NCBI GenBank assembly: GCA_905479965.1 | Contig: CAJQOR010000493.1 | Coordinates: forward strand, 1-7,999 | Length of the DNA stretch: 7,999 nucleotides | Reading direction: 5' to 3' | Source of the DNA: an uncultured Rhizobiaceae group bacterium | GTDB lineage: Bacteria > Pseudomonadota > Alphaproteobacteria > Rhizobiales > Rhizobiaceae | Part shown: positions 1 to 5,469 of the stretch, piece by piece | Position numbering within the stretch: position 1 is the first letter of the stretch | Layout: each line of letters begins with the position of its first letter | The notes under the pieces: model-generated | Databases searched by the model: none | What the model saw: the letters and a program-made list of their open reading frames with translations, nothing else | What the model was told of the DNA's origin: nothing | Made by a program: the position numbers and the translations under genes

Positions 1-1283
1 AGGAACTGCTATCTGAGCAGGAAGATGGTCGCCCTCTTCCAGGCATCGAATGGCAACTTGATGTGGATCGTGTCCAAGCGGGCCGTTACCAAACATCTAT
101 TTCAGAAGTTGGCGCAATGGTTCAATTGGTCACCAATGGTGTGATGATTGGCAAATACCGTCCAGATAATTCTGAGGATGAAGTTGAAATTAGGGTTCGC
201 TTGCCTGAAGGGCAAAGAACACTTGATGAATTTGATCAAATCCGTCTGAATACACCAAATGGTCAAATCCCGATTTCAAACTTTGTTACGCGTGAACCAG
301 TTGAAAAAGTATCTTCAATTGTTCGTCGTGATGGTCTTTATGCAATGGATATCAAAGCCAGCGTTGCCAAAGGTGCTCAATTCCAAGGGCGCGATGCAAC
401 GCCTGATGATGCTGTTGGCGTTATTCAAGAATGGCTTGATACGCAAGAATGGCCTTCAAACATCTTCTTGAAGTTCCGTGGTGCAGATGAAGAACAAAAA
501 GAATCAGAGGCATTCCTAGGCAATGCAGCCATTGGTGCTCTGTTCATGATGTTCATCATTCTTCTGACGCAATTCAACTCGTTCTACCAAACCATCATCA
601 CGCTATCGACGGTCATCTTGGCGGTGTCTGGAGTGCTGATCGGAATGGTTCTCACGGGTCAGAAATTCTCCATCATTATGACAGGTACGGGCGTGATTGC
701 GCTTGCCGGTATCGTGGTAAACAATGCCATTGTTCTGATCGATACCTATAATCGCATGCGAGAAGATGGGGTAACCGACATCCGCCAAGCCGTTATTAAA
801 ACTGCAGCGCAGCGTTTGCGTCCGATCTTGCTCACCACGGGGACAACCATTTTGGGTCTGATCCCAATGGCTCTTCAGATCAACTTTAACTTCTTCACTC
901 AAACAACATCAGTTGGCGGCATTACATCAATCTGGTGGGTGCAGCTTTCAACAGCAATCATTTCTGGCTTGGCATATTCAACTGTGTTGACTTTGATCAT
1001 GATCCCTACCCTGCTTGCTCTGCCTCACAATGCATCTCGTATTTTTGTTGGTCGCAAAAAGAAGAAACAAGAGCTTGCCGAAAAGGTTATCACTGCTGAG
1101 CAAACTAAAGTTGAGCCTGCAAAGGTAGAAACGGAAGTAGAACCAGAGAAGGCTGAGCCTGAAAAAGTCGAAGAAATAGCAGCAGAGGCGAAACCTAAAG
1201 TCAAAAGACCTCGCAAGAAGAAGGTTGCTGCGGAAGTTGCGAATGAAAATATTGACACGCCTCATTCAGAAGCAGCGGAATAA
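1..1283 (+). CDS. RND (HAE1-type) efflux pump inner-membrane subunit, C-terminal part
   Basis: This is the 3' part of a proton-driven RND transporter; the first complete in-frame codon is at base 3, giving 426 visible residues against roughly 1,000-1,050 for the family. The start lies outside the window. Visible parts are the second periplasmic porter/docking region (about bases 3-510), then the last membrane helices: FMMFIILLTQFNSFYQ, a TM10 segment containing GIVVNNAIVLID, a TM11 segment containing RLRPILLTTG, and a final helix ending at IPTLLAL near base 1022. The TM10 lysine of AcrB is replaced by Asn here (codon at 720), which as far as I recall is usual for the NNAIVLID subgroup. After the last helix comes a hydrophilic tail of about 80 residues rich in Lys, Glu and Pro. 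Such pumps work with a periplasmic adaptor and an outer-membrane channel; neither is visible. Substrate cannot be inferred. Confidence 0.93.
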   Translation, partial: ELLSEQEDGRPLPGIEWQLDVDRVQAGRYQTSISEVGAMVQLVTNGVMIGKYRPDNSEDEVEIRVRLPEGQRTLDEFDQIRLNTPNGQIPISNFVTREPVEKVSSIVRRDGLYAMDIKASVAKGAQFQGRDATPDDAVGVIQEWLDTQEWPSNIFLKFRGADEEQKESEAFLGNAAIGALFMMFIILLTQFNSFYQTIITLSTVILAVSGVLIGMVLTGQKFSIIMTGTGVIALAGIVVNNAIVLIDTYNRMREDGVTDIRQAVIKTAAQRLRPILLTTGTTILGLIPMALQINFNFFTQTTSVGGITSIWWVQLSTAIISGLAYSTVLTLIMIPTLLALPHNASRIFVGRKKKKQELAEKVITAEQTKVEPAKVETEVEPEKAEPEKVEEIAAEAKPKVKRPRKKKVAAEVANENIDTPHSEAAE

Positions 1284-1346
1284 AGAAGTGAAAGCGTAAC
1301 GCCTGAACCCCTTAGGCTTTGCGACAAAAGACCCGTCACTTCAAAG

Positions 1347-1384
1347 AAGGGCAACCTGGTTTCACTGGGTTGCCCTTACTTTTT
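1347..1384 (+). terminator. Rho-independent terminator of the RND gene
   Basis: A perfect 10-bp stem pairs AAGGGCAACC (1347-1356) with GGTTGCCCTT (1368-1377) around an 11-base loop, followed after AC by a five-T run (1380-1384). It lies about 65 bases after the RND stop codon, on the correct side for that gene. The stretch between stop and terminator can also fold: GAAGTGA (1285-1291) complements TCACTTC (1336-1342), enclosing a small GCCT/AGGC hairpin. Confidence 0.8.
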
Positions 1385-1459
1385 GCCTTAAGCAAACTCA
1401 TAAATAACGAATGTTCAATAAGCCTACAAAACAGACCTTGCAGAAAAAACCATCGAACC

Positions 1460-1495
1460 AAAAAAAGAGCAATGCGGTTTTACCCGATTGCCCTT
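1460..1495 (-). terminator. Rho-independent terminator of the psd-pssA operon
   Basis: Read on the minus strand, AAGGGCAAT pairs with ATTGCTCTT (plus-strand arms 1487-1495 and 1465-1473) with one A.C mismatch, and the inner CGG/CCG can extend the stem. It is followed directly by a T run (seven A residues at 1460-1466 on the plus strand). It lies about 40 bases past the pssA stop, so it is well placed to end that transcript. Confidence 0.72.
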
Positions 1496-1537
1496 ACTTA
1501 TTGCCTAAAGCAAAATTCTTAAGTTCTACGCAATTGT

Positions 1538-2377
1538 CTACTTTTTCGTCTTCTTGTTCAACGAGATATTATCATCAATTGGTGCTGAACGAGACCCGTA
1601 TCTTTTAGACCAAAGATAAGCGCCAATTGGTAAGGACACCAAGTAGCAGATAGATGTAAATGCCATTGTTTGCCATGTGAATGACACAAGCAGCCATACA
1701 TATAAAACAACGATTAGAATAAGCGGCAAGAACCAATCTCTTCTAACCCCCTGCCCGATCTCTTTGCCAGAGATCACAGGAACACGACTTATGAGTAAGA
1801 ACGCAATGACCATCGCATATATCGTTGAAATGACTGCGTATGACATGCTTCCTTCAAGGCCTAAAAACCCAAGATAAACAGGCAGCAAGACCAACAATGC
1901 ACCTAATGGCGCTGGAACCCCCAAGAAGAACGCATCTTCCCAGGATTGGCGTTCTTGGCGCTCTAACATAACGTTAAAACGCGCAAGACGTAATGCGTTT
2001 GCAATCGCATATAAAAGTGCTGCAACCCAACCGATAGATGGCGCCATATGAAGAATATAGGCATGCAAAACAAGTGCAGGTGCAACACCAAAATTGATCA
2101 CGTCTGCAAGAGAATCAAGTTGAGCACCAAAATTGGTTTGCGCTTTCAATAACCGCGCAACTCTACCATCAATTCCATCAAGAAAAGCAGCGATTAAAAC
2201 CATGATAACCGCAAGCTCAAACTTGCCTTCATAGGCAAGTCGAATACCGGTAAGTCCGGCACATACTGCCAATACAGTGATTACATTTGGGATTAAAAGT
2301 CGGCGCGGTATCTCACGAAAACGCGGCCCGCGATCTGAATCATCTGCCCCTGAATGATTATCCATTTTGTTCCCCAT
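1538..2377 (-). CDS. pssA: CDP-diacylglycerol-serine O-phosphatidyltransferase (phosphatidylserine synthase)
   Basis: This membrane enzyme transfers phosphatidyl from CDP-diacylglycerol to L-serine, making phosphatidylserine, the substrate of the adjacent Psd. The CDP-alcohol phosphatidyltransferase signature DGxxAR(x8)G(x3)D(x3)D is complete: D70, G71, A74, R75, G84, D88 and D92. The 279-residue protein has several hydrophobic segments (for example residues 55-68, 98-112, 158-172, 180-198 and 216-234) and a basic, polar C terminus, as expected for the subclass-II integral membrane type. The ATG overlaps the psd stop codon by one base (TAATG), implying translational coupling. A second ATG four codons in (2365) is preceded by GGGGA at good spacing and may be the true start. 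The gene ends the operon and is followed by a terminator. Family assignment is very secure. Confidence 0.95.
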   Translation of the reverse strand: MGNKMDNHSGADDSDRGPRFREIPRRLLIPNVITVLAVCAGLTGIRLAYEGKFELAVIMVLIAAFLDGIDGRVARLLKAQTNFGAQLDSLADVINFGVAPALVLHAYILHMAPSIGWVAALLYAIANALRLARFNVMLERQERQSWEDAFFLGVPAPLGALLVLLPVYLGFLGLEGSMSYAVISTIYAMVIAFLLISRVPVISGKEIGQGVRRDWFLPLILIVVLYVWLLVSFTWQTMAFTSICYLVSLPIGAYLWSKRYGSRSAPIDDNISLNKKTKK

Positions 2378-3075
2378 TAATCTCTGCGACTAACAACTGG
2401 TCCCATCTCGGAACCAAATTCGGCAAGCACAGTCTCACCAGCTATAGCAGTTTGACCTAAAGTTACCAATGGGCGTGCATGGGCAGGTAGAAATACATCT
2501 AACCGTGATCCGAATCGAATAAGCCCAAAACGTTCACCAACGTCAAGATGGTCTGCAGATTTTGACCAACACACAATGCGGCGCGCGACAAGACCAGCAA
2601 TTTGCACAACGCCAATATCACCATGCTCAGTTTCAATCACCAAACCATTGCGCTCGTTATCTGTGCTGGCTTTATCCAATTCTGCATTTAAAAAATCACC
2701 TTTTTGGTAGTTGATCAGCTTGATCTTACCTTCCATCGGTGCGCGATTAACATGACAGTTAAACACATTCATAAAGACCGAAATGCGCCACATTTCTTCA
2801 TCGCCCAAATCCAATTCAGATGGTGGTACCATCTTTATAATCGAAGACACACGTCCATCAGCTGGACTAATGGTCCAGTTTTTTTCTAATGGCGTTAGTC
2901 GTTCAGGGTCACGGAAGAAATATGCGCACCATGCGGTTAAAAGCAAACCAATCCAAAATAGCGGATCAAATAACCAACCCAAAATAACGGATGCCACAAA
3001 GAATATTGCGATAAACTTGTAGCCTTCCGGGTGGATAGGAACAATTGTGTTTCTAATGCTGCTTGCGATGCTCAT
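2377..3075 (-). CDS. psd: Phosphatidylserine decarboxylase proenzyme
   Basis: This pyruvoyl enzyme decarboxylates phosphatidylserine to phosphatidylethanolamine at the inner membrane. From the chosen start it has 232 residues, typical of the short rhizobial form. Visible marks are an N-terminal RNT-VP-HPEGY segment, hydrophobic segments at about residues 20-53, [25 protein letters not shown], and the self-cleavage pair Gly189-Ser190 in [11 protein letters not shown]; cleavage there would give the beta chain and an alpha chain with an N-terminal pyruvoyl group. A second Gly-Ser lies near the C terminus (FGSE) but lacks the usual context. The frame can extend nine codons upstream to a GTG at 3102, but ATG at 3075 is preferred because AGGG lies six bases ahead of it and the protein then begins as rhizobial Psd proteins do. 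Its stop overlaps the pssA start. Confidence 0.94.
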   Translation of the reverse strand: MSIASSIRNTIVPIHPEGYKFIAIFFVASVILGWLFDPLFWIGLLLTAWCAYFFRDPERLTPLEKNWTISPADGRVSSIIKMVPPSELDLGDEEMWRISVFMNVFNCHVNRAPMEGKIKLINYQKGDFLNAELDKASTDNERNGLVIETEHGDIGVVQIAGLVARRIVCWSKSADHLDVGERFGLIRFGSRLDVFLPAHARPLVTLGQTAIAGETVLAEFGSEMGPVVSRRD

Positions 3076-3081
3076 TTTAAG

Positions 3082-3085
3082 CCCT
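3082..3085 (-). promoter_or_regulatory. Ribosome binding site deciding the psd start
   Basis: Minus-strand AGGG is six bases before the ATG at 3075. The upstream GTG alternative at 3102 has only GCTAAGT before it, with no purine-rich site. Confidence 0.55.
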
Positions 3086-3117
3086 ATTGATTGTTTTTTC
3101 ACTTAGCTAACTGCAAA

Positions 3118-3145
3118 ATGATATATATGCAATCTAGAACAACAA
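3118..3145 (-). promoter_or_regulatory. Possible promoter of the psd-pssA operon
   Basis: On the minus strand TTGTTG (3140-3145) is followed after 16 bases by TATCAT (3118-3123), a good -10 but a weak -35. It lies in the gap between the Atm1 stop and psd. No terminator hairpin is evident after the Atm1 gene, so read-through from it is also possible. Confidence 0.3.
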
Positions 3146-3165
3146 TTTGAGTGCAAGAACCAGAA

Positions 3166-5052
3166 TTATTCGGCTGTTGGTGCGGTTTTATTCCGTTTTA
3201 TGATGCCAAGATCATCGCTTTCATGAACGCGTTTGAGGTGTTCTTCGGCTTCGGTAGCTTCACGTTGACGATCCCACATAGATGCATAAAGACCTTTTTG
3301 ATCCAATAAATCCAAATGCGTACCCTTTTCAGCAATAACACCATCTTTCAATACGATGATCTCATCCGCGTTAATCACGGTCGATAATCTATGTGCAATC
3401 ACGAGCGTGGTTCTATCCTTGGAAACAAAATCAAGCGATGCCTGAATTTCTTGCTCAGTTGCCGTATCAAGTGCGGAAGTTGCTTCATCAAGGATTAAAA
3501 TTGGTGGTGCTTTTAGGATTGTCCGTGCAATCGCTACACGCTGTTTTTCACCACCGGAAAGCTTAAGACCGCGCTCACCCACCATTGCTTCAAAACCTTC
3601 TGGTAGTGATTTGATGAAATCTCCAATTTGAGCCATTTCAGCTGCTTCGTGCACTTCGGATTCAGATGCAGAAGTCCGACCGTATCGAATGTTGTAAGCA
3701 ATAGTATCATTAAACAGCACCGTATCTTGTGGCACCATCCCAATCACCGACCGCAAGCTACGTTGTTTCACATCCCGTACATTCTGGTCATCAATTGTGA
3801 TTTGTCCTGATTGCACATCATAAAAACGGAATAACAACCGTGATAATGTAGATTTACCAGCACCCGATGGCCCCACAATCGCGACAGTTTTACCCGCCGG
3901 CACATCAAAAGATATACCCTTTAAGATTGGCCGATTTTCATCATAGGCAAAGTAAACATCGTCAAATTTAATCGATCCGTCTGTTACATCCAGATCTTTT
4001 GCATCAGGGCTATCTTCAATTTCAGCGTCGATCTCTAAAAGATCAAACATTTGTTCAAGATCTGTTAGACCTTGTCTGATCTCACGATACACAAAACCGA
4101 TGAAATTGAGCGGGATAGAAAGCTGCATCAACATTGCATTGATATAGATAAACTCACCAAGCGTTTGATCACCGCGCTGAACCGCAAGCGCAGACATCAC
4201 CATCATAATGGTCATACCAACGCCAAAAATTGCACCCTGACCGAAGTTCAACCATCCAAGCGACGTCCAAACCTGTGTTGCAGACTTCTCATAACTTTCC
4301 ATCGACTTATCAAATCGTTTGGCTTCCATCTCTTCATTGCCAAAATATTTCACAGTTTCAAAATTTAGCAGCGAATCGATCGCTTTTGTATTTGCTTCTG
4401 TGTCGGAATTGTTCATGTCCCGCCTGATTTGAATACGCCAATCACTCGCCCAGATCGTAAACCAGATGTACATCCAAACTGTTACAGCTGTGACGGCAAG
4501 ATACGATATGCCAAATTTGAACAGGAAGATCAGCGCAACAAGACCAAACTCAAGCAAGGTCGGCGCCATGTTCAAAATGGTAAATCTGACGATGGTTTCA
4601 ATGCCTTTGGTTCCACGCTCAATGATACGAGACAACCCACCTGTGCGACGCTCTAAGTGAAAGCGCAGCGAAAGCTTGTGCATATGAACAAAGGTTTTAA
4701 ACGCAAGCTGTCGAACGGCATGTTGCCCAACTTTCGCAAACAATGCATCGCGAAGTTGATTAAAACCCCATTGCAGCAATCGCGCTGAGTTATAGGCAAT
4801 GACCAACATGACAGGCGCTAACAGAAATACCGGTATCGAATTTGATTCCAGCGTGCCCGTAAGCGAATCTGTCGCCCATTCTAAAATGCTCGGTACAATC
4901 ACCAAAATGACCTTTGACAAGATCAAAAAACCAAGCGCTATAATCACGCGCCTCTTTAAATCTGGTCTGTCTGAAGGCCACATGTAAGGCCATAAATTTT
5001 TCAATGACTGATAGGGATTACCATCATCAGCAGAAACTGTTTTTTTATTCAT
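3166..5052 (-). CDS. atm1: Atm1-type (ABCB7/HMT1-like) ABC exporter, fused membrane and ATPase domains
   Basis: This 628-residue half-transporter would act as a homodimer in the inner membrane. Bacterial and mitochondrial Atm1 proteins export glutathione-linked compounds (glutathione persulfide or metal-glutathione complexes) and support Fe-S protein maturation or metal tolerance. The membrane domain spans about residues 34-325 and carries the Atm1 hallmarks RGTKGIE (146-152) and DSLLNFETVKYFGNE (226-240). The ATPase domain is complete: Walker A GPSGAGKS 394-401, Q-loop Q442, signature LSGGE 498-502, Walker B ILILDE 518-523 and switch H554. A charged tail follows. The ATG has GGATAAAGA upstream. 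The gene lies 45 bases after an ArsR-family gene on the same strand, with no terminator between, so the two are probably cotranscribed. Family is secure; the substrate is inferred from relatives. Confidence 0.93.
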   Translation of the reverse strand: MNKKTVSADDGNPYQSLKNLWPYMWPSDRPDLKRRVIIALGFLILSKVILVIVPSILEWATDSLTGTLESNSIPVFLLAPVMLVIAYNSARLLQWGFNQLRDALFAKVGQHAVRQLAFKTFVHMHKLSLRFHLERRTGGLSRIIERGTKGIETIVRFTILNMAPTLLEFGLVALIFLFKFGISYLAVTAVTVWMYIWFTIWASDWRIQIRRDMNNSDTEANTKAIDSLLNFETVKYFGNEEMEAKRFDKSMESYEKSATQVWTSLGWLNFGQGAIFGVGMTIMMVMSALAVQRGDQTLGEFIYINAMLMQLSIPLNFIGFVYREIRQGLTDLEQMFDLLEIDAEIEDSPDAKDLDVTDGSIKFDDVYFAYDENRPILKGISFDVPAGKTVAIVGPSGAGKSTLSRLLFRFYDVQSGQITIDDQNVRDVKQRSLRSVIGMVPQDTVLFNDTIAYNIRYGRTSASESEVHEAAEMAQIGDFIKSLPEGFEAMVGERGLKLSGGEKQRVAIARTILKAPPILILDEATSALDTATEQEIQASLDFVSKDRTTLVIAHRLSTVINADEIIVLKDGVIAEKGTHLDLLDQKGLYASMWDRQREATEAEEHLKRVHESDDLGIIKRNKTAPTAE

Positions 5053-5097
5053 AAATATTCTTTATCCAAAATTTAAACGCAAAAAACCGCGCAGCTG

Positions 5098-5400
5098 TTA
5101 GCAATCGCAGTCTTTGCAACAGGCCTTAAACATATGATCAAGCTCTTTGGAAAGTTGCGAGAACTCTTCCCGATTTATCTCATACCAAGACGCTTGTTTT
5201 TCCGTTCTATAGAAGACCAGGTTTGCTTTTAATAATGTTTTCAGATGTTGAGAAACTGTTGATTGCGCTAAGTCCGTCATAGTGACTAAATGCTTGACAC
5301 AGCAGGCATTTTCATTGGCCAATTGTCGTACGATTTTAAGTCGCGCAGGATGTGCAAGAGCTGCAAGCTTGACCGCTTGCGTTTCAATATCTTCTATCAT
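5098..5400 (-). CDS. ArsR/SmtB-family metal- or thiol-responsive repressor
   Basis: This 100-residue winged-helix DNA-binding protein has the family layout: N-terminal helix with LAHPARLKIVRQL (residues 15-27), recognition helix around QSTVSQHLKTLL (46-57), and a beta wing ending RTEKQASWYEIN (65-76). Such repressors leave DNA when they bind metal or metalloid or when cysteines are oxidised. The cysteines are C33, C34, C94, C95, C98 and C100. C34 aligns with the first Cys of the classical ELCVCDL site of E. coli ArsR, but the positions of the other two classical Cys hold K36 and V39. The C-terminal vicinal pair resembles the C-terminal arsenite site reported for Acidithiobacillus ferrooxidans ArsR. 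AAAGG lies seven bases before the ATG. A perfect palindrome just upstream suggests autoregulation together with the downstream exporter gene. The inducer is unknown. Confidence 0.9.
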   Translation of the reverse strand: MIEDIETQAVKLAALAHPARLKIVRQLANENACCVKHLVTMTDLAQSTVSQHLKTLLKANLVFYRTEKQASWYEINREEFSQLSKELDHMFKACCKDCDC

Positions 5401-5410
5401 TACATACCTT

Positions 5411-5437
5411 TCATCGTATATCGACGATATACGATGA
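5411..5437. promoter_or_regulatory. Perfect palindromic operator upstream of the ArsR-family gene
   Basis: TCATCGTATATCG (5411-5423) and CGATATACGATGA (5425-5437) are exact reverse complements separated by one base, giving 13+1+13. It begins 11 bases upstream of the repressor ATG, touching the ribosome binding site on one side and covering the predicted -10. A perfect dyad this long in a 69-base gap ahead of an ArsR-family gene is the expected binding site of that repressor. Binding itself is inferred. Confidence 0.82.
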
Positions 5438-5452
5438 AGCTAATATGGTCAA
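5424..5452 (-). promoter_or_regulatory. Predicted promoter of the repressor-exporter unit
   Basis: On the minus strand TTGACC (5447-5452) is followed after 17 bases by TATCGT (5424-5429); TATATC (5426-5431) with 15-base spacing is an alternative -10. Transcription would start near 5417, inside the palindrome, giving a leader of only about 17 bases. A repressor bound to the dyad would block polymerase directly. Confidence 0.55.
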
Positions 5453-5469
5453 TGTTTGAAACGTAAATT

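Larger units (their letters stand above)
1347..1514. repeat. Two related hairpin-containing copies in direct orientation
   Basis: The terminator hairpin and its 3' flank occur twice, 118 bases apart. The 27-base segments 1370-1396 and 1488-1514 match at 25 of 27 positions, both beginning TTGCCCTTACTT and ending AAGCAAA. The upstream stem arms are also related: CC/GG pairs in copy 1 correspond to T/A pairing in copy 2. The rest of the 254-base intergenic region (1284-1537) holds no gene that I can support; the short frames there overlap the hairpins and resemble nothing known. Confidence 0.7.

Noticed and set aside
978..1265. Minus-strand open frames opposite the RND tail
   Set aside because: They arise from the Lys/Glu-rich codons of the tail read in reverse (Phe, Leu, Ser). 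The plus-strand frame continues directly from the conserved transporter domain.
1319..1608. Two short plus-strand open frames (67 and 65 residues) in the convergent gap
   Set aside because: They run through both terminator hairpins and into the antisense of pssA, with no good ribosome binding site and no resemblance to known proteins.
2386..2394. Second Gly-Ser (FGSE) near the Psd C terminus as the pyruvoyl cleavage site
   Set aside because: The [11 protein letters not shown] context 32 residues upstream is the conserved cleavage site in short Psd proteins; cleavage near the end would leave almost no alpha chain.
4072..4660. Several plus-strand frames of 64-98 residues inside the exporter gene
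   Set aside because: They lie opposite the conserved Atm1 membrane domain and have no independent support.
5411..5437. The palindrome as a terminator for the LysM gene
   Set aside because: It has no following T run on the minus strand, the stem is AT-rich, and its place directly ahead of an ArsR-family gene is better explained as an operator.
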